From: Pseudorhodoferax soli
GTDB lineage: Bacteria; Pseudomonadota; Gammaproteobacteria; Burkholderiales; Burkholderiaceae_C
NCBI RefSeq assembly: GCF_003337555.1
Contig: NZ_QPJK01000014.1
Span: forward strand, 62,001 to 126,000
DNA length: 64,000 bases
Direction: 5' to 3'
In this document: positions 1 through 9,262 of the stretch, piece after piece
How the letters are laid out: each line of letters opens with the position of its first letter
How positions within the stretch are numbered: the first letter of the stretch is position 1
Notes under the pieces: generated by a model
Database searches by the model: none
Told to the model about the DNA's origin: nothing
The model's input: the letters and a program-made list of their open reading frames with translations, nothing else
Translations under genes and position numbers: made by a program

Positions 1-183
1 CGGCGAGGGCGCCGGCGGCCGCGCCCGCATGTGCCGCTGCGGCACCGCGGCCCGCCGCCGGCAGCTTGCGCAGCGGCTGGCTGGGTGCCTCCGGCCGGAT
101 CGGGCCGCTCTGCTGCTGACGCCATGGCCGCCGCTGCCGAACCCCCGCACACCCCGGCGCACTGCAAACGGGTGCACCGATGA
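1..183 (+). CDS. Possible 3' end of an upstream gene
   Basis: The frame starting at base 1 stays open until a TGA that overlaps the ATG of the next gene as ATGA. That is the usual sign of a translationally coupled upstream gene. The visible residues are rich in Arg, Pro and Ala and match no family I recognise, so this could also be a random open frame in GC-rich DNA. The overlap is the only positive evidence. Confidence 0.3.
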   Translation, partial: RRGRRRPRPHVPLRHRGPPPAACAAAGWVPPAGSGRSAADAMAAAAEPPHTPAHCKRVHR

Positions 184-1460
184 CGGTGCACGCCACGGTC
201 CCGCCAGGGTCGGCGCCGCGCGTGCGCGTGCTCGAAGTCATGGGCAACGCGATCGTCGGCGGCATGGAGAGCACGGTGCTGCGCCTGGTCGAGCGGCTGC
301 CGCGCGCGCGCTTCCACACCACCGTGCTGGCGCCTTTCGCGAGCCCCTGCACCGAGCGGCTGCGCGCGCTGGACGTGGAGGTCATCATCGCGCCGATGCC
401 GCAGGACATGGTCTGGTCTTCGGTGCAGCTGGCCATCGCGGCCATCGCCGCCTGCCGCATCGACGTGCTGCACGCCCACCTGGGCAACGCGCACGTGCTG
501 GCGGGCCTGGCGGGCCGCCTGGCCGGCCGGCCGGTGCTGGGCACGGTGCATGCGCGCCAGGTCACGCCGCTGGAGCTGGAGGCGCACCGCGCGTTCGGCA
601 CGCACCTGCACATGGTCTGCCAGCACAGCTACCTGCACGCGCTGGGCATGGGCGCCATGCCCTCGCACCTGCACTGCGTGCCCAACGGCGTGGACACGGA
701 GCTGTTCAGGCCCGCTGGCCCGGCCGGCCCCAGCGCGGCCGGCCTGCGCGCCAGCCTGGGGATCGGCGTGCAGGTGCCGCTGGTCGGCTTCGTCGGGCGG
801 CTGTCGCCCGAGAAGGGCCCCGAGCTGTTCGTGCGCTGCGCGCAGCGCGTGCACGACGCGCAGCCGCAGGCGCACTTCGTGCTGGTGGGCGAGGGGCCGC
901 TGCGCGACGCGGTGCAGGCGCGCATCGACGGCCTCGGACTGGCCGCGCATGTGCACCTGGCGGGCCTGCGCGAGGACATGCCGGCGCTGTACCCGGAGTT
1001 CGACGTGCTGGTGTCCAGTTCGCTGACCGAGGCCATGCCGCTGGCCGTCATGGAAGCCATGGCCTGCGGGGTGCCGGTGGCGGCCACGCGTGTCGGTGGC
1101 GTGGCCGACCTCGTCGTGGAGGACTGGACGGGCCTGCTGGCCGAGCCCGGCGACATCGAGGGGCTGGCGCGCCTCGTTGCCGCGCTGGTGGCCGACCCGC
1201 AGCGCCGGCGCGAGATGGGCCGGCACAGCCGCCAGCGCATGGTCGAGCACTTCAGCCTGGCGGCCAGCGTGGACGCCACCGCGGCCCTGCTGCAAGGCCT
1301 GGCCGCCCACGCGGGCCCTGCCGCGGCGCCGGGGCAACTGGTCGACACGCCGATGCTGCCCGGCCGCGCCGCATGCTTGTCCAGCCGAGCGCGCGGGCGG
1401 GCCGACGGAACAGCCGGCGAACTGGGCGGCGAACGGAGTGGCGAGAAGGACAGCGGATAG
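180..1460 (+). CDS. Glycosyltransferase, GT4 family
   Basis: This 426-residue protein has the GT-B layout of retaining family 4 glycosyltransferases, which move a sugar from a nucleotide-sugar donor to a glycan or lipid acceptor on the inner membrane face. The N-terminal half carries a GGMES loop and a HAHLGNA segment. The C-terminal half has the donor-site motifs SPEKGPELF and a SSLTEAMPLAVMEAMACG stretch containing the E-x7-E pair. The last 30 or so residues are a Gly/Arg/Glu-rich tail not typical of the family. The start is the ATG overlapping the stop of the upstream open frame. A second glycosyltransferase lies convergently 32 bases downstream, so the pair may belong to a polysaccharide locus extending leftwards. 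The acceptor cannot be predicted. Confidence 0.85.
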   Translation: MTVHATVPPGSAPRVRVLEVMGNAIVGGMESTVLRLVERLPRARFHTTVLAPFASPCTERLRALDVEVIIAPMPQDMVWSSVQLAIAAIAACRIDVLHAHLGNAHVLAGLAGRLAGRPVLGTVHARQVTPLELEAHRAFGTHLHMVCQHSYLHALGMGAMPSHLHCVPNGVDTELFRPAGPAGPSAAGLRASLGIGVQVPLVGFVGRLSPEKGPELFVRCAQRVHDAQPQAHFVLVGEGPLRDAVQARIDGLGLAAHVHLAGLREDMPALYPEFDVLVSSSLTEAMPLAVMEAMACGVPVAATRVGGVADLVVEDWTGLLAEPGDIEGLARLVAALVADPQRRREMGRHSRQRMVEHFSLAASVDATAALLQGLAAHAGPAAAPGQLVDTPMLPGRAACLSSRARGRADGTAGELGGERSGEKDSG

Positions 1461-1492
1461 GGCGGCGAGCAAGGCGGCGAAGGCCGCGCCGG

Positions 1493-2440
1493 TTACCGGG
1501 TCACGCTGGCGAACGCGTCCATCCAGTCGGCGACGAAGCGGTCGATGTGGAAGCGCTCGTTGGCCAGGCGGCGCCCGGCCTCGCCCCAGTCGCGCGCGGT
1601 GCCGGGCTCGCGCAGCAGCATGTGCATGACCTCGGCGAGCCGCTCCGGCCGGGTGTCCACATAGCCGTTCTGGCCCGAGCGGATGACCGCCGCCAGCTCC
1701 GTGGTGGCCAGGCCGACGATGGGCAGGCCGACCATCATGGCCTCGACGATGGCCAGGCCCAGGCTGGTGTAGCGGATCGGGTTGAAGAAGAAGCGGTAGG
1801 GGGCCATGGCCCCCGGCAGCGCGGCGTTGTCGATCTCGCCCAGCCCGCCCAGCGGTTTGCTGCCCATGCCGACCAGGTCCAGCGGCACAGTGCGCGCCAT
1901 GTCGTGGTAGATGTCCAGCCCGAGCCTGCGCCCGCGCAGCTGCATGTTGTTCACGACCGTGATGCCGCGCTCCAGCCGGCCCTCGTACCGCGCGTCGGAC
2001 AGCGGCTTGACGCCGTGCTCCACCACGCGCGTGGGCGTCACGCCCGCGTCCCACATCAGCGCGTTGAACGGCGTCACATGGACCAGCAGGGCGCCGGGGT
2101 CCTGCACCCAGTGCAGCGTGCCGGTCGGGCTCTGCAGAGGCGGGTCGTGCTCGACGTAGATGCGCGGCAGGGCGCGCTGCGTCGGCGCCAGCAGCTGCTC
2201 GCGGTCGCTCTCCCACTCCAGGCGCGACTGGTACAGCACGACATCGAACTGCATGTTGCGCAGGTGCTCGACAGGGGCCTCGTGCACGTTGTCGCCCCAG
2301 GGCAGGCTGCCGCTGCGGCCCGAGCGGTGGGTGGAGCGGAGCTCGTCGCGCACGAGGTAGAAGTCATGCGGCACCTGGCTCAGGTAGTAGAGGTAGTTGC
2401 CGTGGACATGCCAGGTCAGGATGCGCAGGCGTTCAGGCAT
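1493..2440 (-). CDS. Glycosyltransferase (GT4-like)
   Basis: A 315-residue protein with a GT-B-like arrangement. The N-terminus (ILTWHVHGNYLYYLSQ) resembles bacterial glycosyltransferases that start with a Rossmann strand and a His-rich loop. The C-terminal domain holds FFNPIRYTSLGLAIVEAMMVG, matching the sugar-nucleotide site and the E-x7-E region, followed by a NGYVDT segment. No signal peptide or membrane segment is seen. It runs towards the preceding glycosyltransferase and ends 32 bases from it. The region upstream has no gene, so it has its own promoter. Substrate unknown. Confidence 0.75.
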   Translation of the reverse strand: MPERLRILTWHVHGNYLYYLSQVPHDFYLVRDELRSTHRSGRSGSLPWGDNVHEAPVEHLRNMQFDVVLYQSRLEWESDREQLLAPTQRALPRIYVEHDPPLQSPTGTLHWVQDPGALLVHVTPFNALMWDAGVTPTRVVEHGVKPLSDARYEGRLERGITVVNNMQLRGRRLGLDIYHDMARTVPLDLVGMGSKPLGGLGEIDNAALPGAMAPYRFFFNPIRYTSLGLAIVEAMMVGLPIVGLATTELAAVIRSGQNGYVDTRPERLAEVMHMLLREPGTARDWGEAGRRLANERFHIDRFVADWMDAFASVTR

Positions 2441-2781
2441 GGCCGGCTTCCTGGTCGCACCGCGTCGATGTGTGGGTCATGCGTTCGCCGTGGCAATCGG
2501 CATGCCCGCAACGCGACGGCAGTGGATCGGCGTCGCTCGCCGCCACCGGTGGTCCCGCTCCTGCGCGCGGCAGCGGAAAAAGTTGCCGCAAGGCAGGGGG
2601 CGCAATGCTGCCGTCTCGCGCCTCCCGGTGTCTCGAAAGACCCTGTCGGCATTCCACGCCCGGGCTGCGGCACAGGCACGCGGCTTGCCGCCCTGCGCAG
2701 GGTCGGCGCGGCGCTGCCGTCACCGGCTGACCCCACGGGCGGCGCGATGCCGCATCTTTCTTTCACACCGAGGAGATCTTC
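2441..2781. other. Intergenic region between divergent genes
   Basis: These 341 bases separate the divergent glycosyltransferase and the glycine-rich protein gene. I see no convincing gene. Just before the rightward gene there is a good ribosome-binding site (GAGGAGAT). No clear -35/-10 pair is recognisable. Confidence 0.5.
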
Positions 2782-3636
2782 ATGCACGACAGAAACCAAG
2801 GCGACTGGCGCGGCAACCGCCCGGGCGACACCTCGCAAGCTTGGGACAACCAGCAGTCCGGCTATGCGCCCTCGGGCCAGCAGCAAGGCGGCGGCTATGA
2901 GAGCGGTGGTGACCCGGGTCGCCAGGGCGGCCAGGGCAACTGGGGCAGCCAGCGCGACACGGGTGGCTATGGGGGCTATGGCGGCTATGGCGGCGGCCAG
3001 GGCAGGCGTGGCGGCGGCTACGGCGGCGAGGACCACCGCTACGGTGGCTCGGGCGGTGGCCAGGGCCATGGCAGTCGCGGCCAGGGCTACGGCGGCCGGG
3101 GCGACGGAAGCCGGGAATTCGGTGGCGAGGACTACGGCCGCAGCCAGGGCTACGGCGAGAGCGGCCAGGGCTATGGTGGCAACCACGGCTACGGCAGCAG
3201 CGGCCAGGGCTCGCAGGGCGACGGCGGCAACCAGGGATACGGCGGCAGCCAGGGCTACGGAGGAAACCAGGGCTACGGAGGAAACCAGGGCTACGGGGGC
3301 AACCAGGGCCATGGCGGCAACCAGGGCAGCCGGCAGCACCACGATCCCGACTACCACCAGTGGCGCGAGCGGCAGATCAGCCAGCTCGACAGCGACTACG
3401 ACGCCTGGCGGCAGGAGCGCTACAGCAAGTTCTCCGAGGACTTCGACAAGTGGCGGTCCCGCCGCAGCAGCCAGGGCGGCGGCAGCACGGGTGCAGGCGC
3501 CAGCGGAGCCAGCGGAACCAGCGGCGCCAGCGGCACGAGCGGCGCCAGCGGCACCTCGGGCCAGTCGGCCGGCGGCGGCATGGGCGCGTCCGCCTCCGGC
3601 ACGTCGCAGACCTCGTCGTCCAAGCAGGACAAATGA
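2782..3636 (+). CDS. Glycine-rich, low-complexity protein with charged WR module
   Basis: A 284-residue protein with no signal peptide or membrane segment. Residues 1-185 are dominated by Gly, Gln, Asn, Tyr and Ser, with GYGGNQ-type repeats. Residues about 187-226 form a charged module (DPDYHQWRERQISQLDSDYD, then WRQERY, then EDFDKWRSRR). The C-terminal 55 residues contain GASGTS repeats. Such a WR module preceded by disordered sequence is seen in uncharacterised proteobacterial proteins often linked to stress, but the function is unknown. Composition is prion-like or RNA-binding-protein-like. It lies 74 bases before an SDR of the general-stress type. Start chosen for its RBS (GAGGAGAT, 7 bases upstream). 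Confidence 0.75.
   Translation: MHDRNQGDWRGNRPGDTSQAWDNQQSGYAPSGQQQGGGYESGGDPGRQGGQGNWGSQRDTGGYGGYGGYGGGQGRRGGGYGGEDHRYGGSGGGQGHGSRGQGYGGRGDGSREFGGEDYGRSQGYGESGQGYGGNHGYGSSGQGSQGDGGNQGYGGSQGYGGNQGYGGNQGYGGNQGHGGNQGSRQHHDPDYHQWRERQISQLDSDYDAWRQERYSKFSEDFDKWRSRRSSQGGGSTGAGASGASGTSGASGTSGASGTSGQSAGGGMGASASGTSQTSSSKQDK
3229..3330 (+). repeat. 18-bp tandem repeats coding for GYGGNQ
   Basis: Five consecutive 18-base units of the form AACCAGGGCTACGGAGGA plus a partial sixth, each coding for six residues (N-Q-G-Y-G-G). Two neighbouring units are identical at the DNA level, suggesting recent slippage or unequal exchange. Confidence 0.85.
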
Positions 3637-3651
3637 AGCCGCGCGGCCCAT

Positions 3652-3674
3652 GCCGCCGGCCGCGCGCCGGCGGC
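3652..3674 (+). terminator. Hairpin between stress genes, no T-tract
   Basis: Perfect 9-bp stem (GCCGCCGGC with GCCGGCGGC) around a five-base loop, just after the stop of the glycine-rich protein gene. There is no T-run, so it may act as an attenuator or mRNA-stability element rather than an intrinsic terminator. Confidence 0.35.
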
Positions 3675-3710
3675 ACCGGCCGCACCACCCACCGACCCGG
3701 AGCCTTGCAG

Positions 3711-4595
3711 ATGCACGACACCCCTCTTGCCGACCCCCGCACCAAGTACCCCGTTCCGCCCTTTGCGCAGCAGCAGCAGACGCCGCCGGGCCAGCAGCCC
3801 GCCATGGACCCCGTGCCCGACTGCGGCGAGGACTCCTACGTGGGCGCCGGCCGGCTGGCCGGCCGCAAGGCCATCATCACGGGCGGAGACAGCGGCATCG
3901 GCCGCGCCGTGGCGATCGCCTATGCGCGCGAGGGCGCCGACGTGCTGGTTTCCTACCTCGACGAACACCAGGACGCCGAGGCCACGGCCGGCTTCGTGCG
4001 CAAGGCCGGCCGCAAGTGCGTGCTGGTGCCTGGCGACATCCAGAGCCGGGCCCATTGCCAGGCCATCGTGCAGCGCGCGGTGGACGAGCTGGGCGGCGTC
4101 GACATCCTGGTCAACAACGCGGCGTTCCAGATGTCGCACAAGAGCCTGCAGGAGCTGACGGAAGAAGAGTTCGACAAGACATTCCGCACCAACGTCTACG
4201 CCACCTTCTTCCTGACACAGGCGGCCGCGCCGCACATGCCGCCGGGCGCCTGCGTGATCAACACCGCCTCCATCAACGCCGACAAGCCGAACGCCACGCT
4301 GGTGGCCTACGCCGCCACCAAGGGCGCGCTGCAGAACCTGACCGGCGGGCTGGCGCAGCTGCTGGCCGAGCAGGGCATCCGCGTCAACTGCGTGGCGCCC
4401 GGCCCGGTGTGGACGCCGCTGATCCCGAGCACCATGGGCGCCGAGCAGGCTGCGAAGTTCGGCCAGAACGTGCCGCTCAAGCGGCCGGCCCAGCCCGCGG
4501 AACTGGCCGCACCCTACGTGATGCTGGCCAGCGAGCAAGCCTCGTACATCTCGGGCGCGAGGGTGGCCGTGACCGGCGGCGTGCCGTTCATCTGA
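3711..4595 (+). CDS. SDR family oxidoreductase, general-stress type
   Basis: A 294-residue NAD(P)-dependent short-chain dehydrogenase. The first 45 residues are the Pro/Gln-rich extension seen in the YhdF/YdaD (general stress protein 39) group. The cofactor motif is TGGDSGIG, then NNAA, then the catalytic Ser region and the YAATK active-site Tyr/Lys. The C-terminus has the usual ISGARVAVTGG end. The ATG at 3711 was chosen because it begins the typical N-terminal extension; the open frame upstream is a shadow of the glycine-rich gene. Substrate unknown; members are linked to oxidative or osmotic stress. Confidence 0.85.
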   Translation: MHDTPLADPRTKYPVPPFAQQQQTPPGQQPAMDPVPDCGEDSYVGAGRLAGRKAIITGGDSGIGRAVAIAYAREGADVLVSYLDEHQDAEATAGFVRKAGRKCVLVPGDIQSRAHCQAIVQRAVDELGGVDILVNNAAFQMSHKSLQELTEEEFDKTFRTNVYATFFLTQAAAPHMPPGACVINTASINADKPNATLVAYAATKGALQNLTGGLAQLLAEQGIRVNCVAPGPVWTPLIPSTMGAEQAAKFGQNVPLKRPAQPAELAAPYVMLASEQASYISGARVAVTGGVPFI

Positions 4596-5011
4596 CCGGC
4601 GCCGGACCGCCACGGCTTTACGCCACCACCTCGGCGGCGCAGGCTGCAGCCGGCCTGATGGCCCGCCGGCGACGCCCGCAAGCAACCGCCCCAAGGAACG
4701 CGATGCTGCTGGCGCACGGCCAGACCGCGTGCCTGGCGCCAGGAGCAGGGCGCCTGCAGGCCAGCGTGACAACGGTCTCGTGCGGCTTTGCGGCAGACGC
4801 ACCACCCGCGATGGCAAACTGTCCATTCCGCTTGCTGGGCCTGGACCTGTGTTCGACGAGCCGACATTTTTTTCAGGTCGGCCGGGCTGAGCGGTTGATC
4901 GACACTTGTCGGTCGACCACGGTGCGAAACGATCGGTTGACGGAGGTCCTCGAACCGCGTTCGAGCACGATCGTCGAACGACGGCACCTGCGAGCAGCAC
5001 AGGAGAACACA
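4596..5011. other. Intergenic region upstream of hybrid kinase
   Basis: 416 bases without a convincing gene. It is less GC-rich near 4860 and contains several TCGA-rich repeats. One is an imperfect dyad at 4959-4979 with outer arms GTTCGA and TCGAAC. The next gene has a clear RBS (AGGAGAA) at 5001. Confidence 0.5.
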
Positions 5012-8000
5012 GTGAGCACCGAGACCTTCGCCGACCCCGAGGAGACGCCCATCGCCAAGAGCCATCTGGGCTTCCCCGTCGTGGGAATTGGTGCCTCTGC
5101 AGGGGGCATCGCGGCGCTGCAGGGGCTGCTTGGAACCATCCCCGTCGACTCGGGCATGGCGTTCGTGGTGGTGATGCACCTGTCGCCCGACCACGAGAGC
5201 ATGCTCGGTCCCATCCTGGAGCGGGCCGGCAAGCTGCCGGTCACGACCGTCGTGGAACCCACGCCGATCCAGGCCAACCATCTGTACGTCATCTCGCCGG
5301 CCATGAAGCTGCAGATGACCGACGGGCACCTCCAGGTGTCGCCGCTGGTGACGGTAGAGGCGCGGCGGCAGTCGATCGACATGTTCTTTCGCAGTCTTGC
5401 CCAGGCGCATCAGGAACGGGCTGTGTGCATCGTGCTGTCCGGTACGGGCAGCGATGGTGCCCAGGGTTTGCAGCGCATCAAGGAGGTGGGTGGCGTCGCG
5501 CTGGCCCAAAGTCCGGAGGACGCCGAATTCGACGGCATGCCACGTTCGGCCCTGCAGACCGGCCTGATCGACTTCGTGCTTCCCGTGGGCGAGATGGCCG
5601 ACAAACTGGCGCTGATGTGGCACAACGCCCAGCGCATCGAGTTGCCGGCACCACCGCCGGACCTGGACGTCGAGCGGCCCACTGCCGATGCAGAGTTGCT
5701 GGCAGAGGAGGCGCTGCTGTCGATCAAGGCCGTACTGCGCGAACGCACCGGCCACGACTTTGGCCACTACAAGCGGGGCACCGTGCTGCGGCGCCTGGAG
5801 CGGCGCATGCAGGTCAACGCGCTGCCGGACCTGCCCAGCTACCGGCGCCTGCTCGACAGCGAGCCCAAGGAAACGCAGGCGCTGCTGCAGGACATGCTGA
5901 TCAGCGTGACCAACTTCTTTCGCGACCCGGAAGCGTTCTCCGCGCTGGAGGCCGCACTGCAAACCCGGCTCGCAGAGCGTCCCAGAGGCGAACCGTTCCG
6001 TGCCTGGGTCGTGGGCTGCGCCACCGGCGAGGAGGCCTACTCCGTGGCGATCGTGTTGCGGCAGCTGCTTGGCCGCGAGGGCCCCGCCATCCAGCTCTTC
6101 GCTTCGGACATCGACCAGCGGGCCATCGTCGCGGCGCGCACCGGGCTGTTTCCGCTGTCCATCGCCAACGATGTCTCGCCGGCGCGGCTGCGCGAGTTCT
6201 TTGTCGAGGAGAACGGCAGCTACCGCATCGCCAAGTCGATCCGCGAGAGCGTGGTCTTCTCGGTGCACAACGCCCTCAGCGACCCGCCGTTCACGCGCCT
6301 GGAGCTGATCTGCTGCCGCAATGTGCTGATCTACCTGGACCGGGTGGCCCAATCGCAGGTCCTGGGCACCTTCCATTTCTCGCTGAAGCCGCGTGGCGTG
6401 CTGTTTCTCGGCAGCTCCGAGACGGCCGATGCCGTCGACGGCCTGTTCCGAAGCCTCGACAAGACGCACCGCGTCTACTCCGCCAGCGCGGTGCCGACGC
6501 GGGCACGCGTGCTGCCAGCCCTGCCGCCACAGGTGCAGGTCGCGCCGCCTTGGAACGACCCCGTCGCCGAACCCTCTCCAGCCCTGGTCCCACTCGAAGC
6601 CCTGCATGAACGCGTCGTGCGCAACTACGCGCCGCCGACCATCCTCGTCGACGCCGACGACACCGTGCTGCACGTCAGCCAGCGCGCGTCGCACCTGTTG
6701 AGGTTTCCGGCGGGCGCCCCCAGCAACAAGCTGATGGCGCTCGCCCGGCCAGAGCTGCGCGCGGAACTGCGCGCGGCCATGGCGCGCGCCGCGGAGACGG
6801 GCCTGACCGTCGAGGCGCCGCGGGTCGAACTGGTCATCAACGGCCGGACCAAGACGGTCACCATGACCGTGCGGCCCGCGGTCGACGAGGTGCCCAAAGG
6901 CCTGCTGCTCGTGGTGTTCGACGAAACCGACGAGAGCCTGGCCGAGCGCGTCGAGGGCGCGGTGGTCCGCAATCCCCTGGTCGAGTCGCTGGAGGCCGAG
7001 CTGCTGCGGACCCAGGCGCGGTTGCGCACCACGGTTGGCGATTCGGCGGCGTCGACTGAGGAGCTGCGGGCGTCGAACGAAGAGCTCCAGACCATCAACG
7101 AAGAGCTGCGTTCCACGACCGAGGAACTGGAAACGAGCCGCGAGGAGCTGCAGGCCGTCAACGAGGAGCTCACCACCGTCAACGCCGAGCTGTCGCTCAG
7201 GATCGACGAGACCGGCAAGGTCAACGACGACCTTCACAACCTCATGATCCTGGCGGACATCGGCGCCGTCTTCGTGGACAAGGGCCTGGGCATCAAGCGC
7301 TTCACCCCGCAGGTGACCACGGTCTTCAACCTGCTGGCACCAGACCTGGGCCGCCCACTGCGGGACATCACGCACAAGCTCGCCTATGCGCAATTGGAAT
7401 CCGACCTGGTCGAAGTCATGCGGCACCTCAAACGCGTGGAGCGCGAGATCCGCTCACAGGATGGGCGCTGGTATCTGGCACGCGTGGCGCCGTACCGCAC
7501 GGTGGACGATCGCATCGACGGTGCGGTGCTGGTGCTGTTCGACATCACTTCACGCAAGGCAGCGGAAGATCAGTTGCGCGTGACCGAACAAAGGATGGCC
7601 CTGGTGGCGCAGAGCATGCGCGACTACGCCATCGTGACCATGAGCCCCGCGGGCCTGATCGAGACTTGGAGCGTCGGTGCCGAGCGCATCTTCGGCTATG
7701 AGGCGAAAGAGGTGCTGGGCCAGCACTTCGCGGTCCTGTTCACCGAAGAAGATCGGCTGGCGGGCAAGCCGGAGGAAGAGTTGCGCACGGCGCGCGAGCA
7801 CGGTCGGGCAGATGACGACCGCTGGCACCTGTGCAAGAACGGCGACCGCATCTATTGCAGCGGCATGACGACGCCCCTGGGCGACGATGGGTCGATCGGC
7901 TTTGCCAAGATCGCGCGCGACTTCACGGAGACCGAACTGCTCGAGCAACGGCGCAAGACCGAGTTCGCAGCCGAGCGGGCCAGCAACGGACGGCTGCAGC

Positions 8001-9112
8001 AGAACAGCGTGATGAAGGACGAATTCCTGGCGGTCATGGCGCACGAACTGCGCAATCCGCTGTCCGTGATCCATCTGAACGTGCAGCTGTGGTCCCGTTT
8101 GCCGAGCACCGTGAACGATCCGCGCGCCGCGCGGGCGGCCAAGACCATCACGGCTGCGGTGGCGAGCCAGGCACAGATCATCGAGGACTTGCTGGATGTA
8201 TCCCGCGTCAACATGGGCAAGATCGCGCTGGACCCGTCGCTGCTCGATCTGGCGGAGCTCACCCAGACCGTGGTGGACGCAGCGAACAACGATGCCCGGG
8301 CGAAGGAGCAAACGCTGGACGCACAGCTCGCCACGGCCCGCATCTTTGCCGACCCGGTGCGGATCGAGCAGATCGTCTGGAACCTGGTCTCCAACGCCGT
8401 CAAGTTCACACCGGCCAAGGGCTCGGTCAAGGTGCGGCTGTCCACCAAGGGCGGCATGGCCAGGCTGGAGGTCGCCGACACCGGCATCGGCCTGGAGCAC
8501 AAGGACCTGGACCGCGTCTTCGACATGCTGCAGCAGGTCGAAGTCGGCGGCGGCCGCCACAAGAAGGGGCTAGGCATTGGTTTGGCGCTGGTCAAGCAAC
8601 TGGCGGAACTGCACGGGGGGCGGGTGCAGGCCCAGTCCCAGGGAATCGGACATGGCTCGCGCTTCATCGTCTGGCTTCCGCTTGCCAAGGGCGACACGAC
8701 CTCGGCGCCGGTCTTGGCCGAGAACGCTGGTTTGGCCGGCCTGTCGGTGTTGGTTGTCGATGACGAGCCTGAACTGCTTTCGGCGCTGGGAGAACTGGTC
8801 GAGGCCGAGGGCGGTCGGGTGACGATGGCCAGCGACGCCGAGACGGCGCTGGAGCTGGCCCGGCGCGGTGCGTTCGACGCTGTGCTGTCCGATCTGACGA
8901 TGCCGGGGCGCGACGGCTTCTGGCTGGCGGCGCGCTTGCGCGAAGCCGAGGAAACGCGTCAGCTGCCGCTGGTGGCGGTCTCGGGGATGTCGCGCGCGGC
9001 AGACCGCATGCGGGCCATGGCATCGGGCTTCGACGCGCATGTGCGCAAGCCGCTGGACATGCCATTGCTCCGTGCCGGCATCCTGGAGGCGATGGCGCGG
9101 CGCCAGCCATGA
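5012..9112 (+). CDS. CheB-CheR-PAS hybrid histidine kinase with receiver
   Basis: A 1366-residue multidomain signalling protein. Residues about 20-200 are a CheB methylesterase domain with all three catalytic positions visible: Ser29 in GASAGG, His56 in MHLSPDH and Asp148 in GTGSDG. Residues about 220-480 are a CheR methyltransferase with a SAM loop (GCATGEEAYS). Then come PAS-like segments around a long Glu-rich coiled coil (near residues 690-730), a HisKA domain with phospho-acceptor His1011 (AHELRNPL), an HATPase (NLVSNAVKF, DTGIGL, GLGIGLAL) and a C-terminal receiver with phospho-Asp1294 (LSDLTMPG). It starts with GTG, chosen for AGGAGAA five bases upstream. No CheA or flagellar genes are near, so it is probably an independent signalling module. 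Confidence 0.92.
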   Translation: MSTETFADPEETPIAKSHLGFPVVGIGASAGGIAALQGLLGTIPVDSGMAFVVVMHLSPDHESMLGPILERAGKLPVTTVVEPTPIQANHLYVISPAMKLQMTDGHLQVSPLVTVEARRQSIDMFFRSLAQAHQERAVCIVLSGTGSDGAQGLQRIKEVGGVALAQSPEDAEFDGMPRSALQTGLIDFVLPVGEMADKLALMWHNAQRIELPAPPPDLDVERPTADAELLAEEALLSIKAVLRERTGHDFGHYKRGTVLRRLERRMQVNALPDLPSYRRLLDSEPKETQALLQDMLISVTNFFRDPEAFSALEAALQTRLAERPRGEPFRAWVVGCATGEEAYSVAIVLRQLLGREGPAIQLFASDIDQRAIVAARTGLFPLSIANDVSPARLREFFVEENGSYRIAKSIRESVVFSVHNALSDPPFTRLELICCRNVLIYLDRVAQSQVLGTFHFSLKPRGVLFLGSSETADAVDGLFRSLDKTHRVYSASAVPTRARVLPALPPQVQVAPPWNDPVAEPSPALVPLEALHERVVRNYAPPTILVDADDTVLHVSQRASHLLRFPAGAPSNKLMALARPELRAELRAAMARAAETGLTVEAPRVELVINGRTKTVTMTVRPAVDEVPKGLLLVVFDETDESLAERVEGAVVRNPLVESLEAELLRTQARLRTTVGDSAASTEELRASNEELQTINEELRSTTEELETSREELQAVNEELTTVNAELSLRIDETGKVNDDLHNLMILADIGAVFVDKGLGIKRFTPQVTTVFNLLAPDLGRPLRDITHKLAYAQLESDLVEVMRHLKRVEREIRSQDGRWYLARVAPYRTVDDRIDGAVLVLFDITSRKAAEDQLRVTEQRMALVAQSMRDYAIVTMSPAGLIETWSVGAERIFGYEAKEVLGQHFAVLFTEEDRLAGKPEEELRTAREHGRADDDRWHLCKNGDRIYCSGMTTPLGDDGSIGFAKIARDFTETELLEQRRKTEFAAERASNGRLQQNSVMKDEFLAVMAHELRNPLSVIHLNVQLWSRLPSTVNDPRAARAAKTITAAVASQAQIIEDLLDVSRVNMGKIALDPSLLDLAELTQTVVDAANNDARAKEQTLDAQLATARIFADPVRIEQIVWNLVSNAVKFTPAKGSVKVRLSTKGGMARLEVADTGIGLEHKDLDRVFDMLQQVEVGGGRHKKGLGIGLALVKQLAELHGGRVQAQSQGIGHGSRFIVWLPLAKGDTTSAPVLAENAGLAGLSVLVVDDEPELLSALGELVEAEGGRVTMASDAETALELARRGAFDAVLSDLTMPGRDGFWLAARLREAEETRQLPLVAVSGMSRAADRMRAMASGFDAHVRKPLDMPLLRAGILEAMARRQP

Positions 9113-9234
9113 CAGGCTGCCGCCGACGGTGTCAGCACCCTTGTCGCGGGTGGCCTCGCGGATAGGCCCCTGGCCTCGGCTGGCATGCAAGCACCTGCGA
9201 GCGGCGCCGTTGCCGGCCGATGCCGTCTCGCCCC

Positions 9235-9262
9235 CGGCTACGCGAGGTCGGCTACGCGAGGT
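9235..9262. repeat. 14-bp tandem duplication
   Basis: Two perfect copies of CGGCTACGCGAGGT followed by a degraded third. The duplication spans the stop codon of the P1 peptidase gene on the minus strand. Confidence 0.8.

Noticed and set aside
3229-3330. Regular 18-bp repeats as a CRISPR array
   Set aside because: The units are contiguous with no spacers, lie in frame in a coding sequence and encode GYGGNQ repeats.
4514-7426. Long open frame (970 codons) on the minus strand
   Set aside because: It is antisense to the CheB/CheR kinase, has low-complexity His/Arg/Gln-rich sequence and no recognisable domain.
29-9112. A continuous 3027-codon open frame
   Set aside because: It crosses several well-supported genes in other frames and on the other strand; only the part from 5012 shows recognisable domains. 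The rest is open by GC-rich composition.
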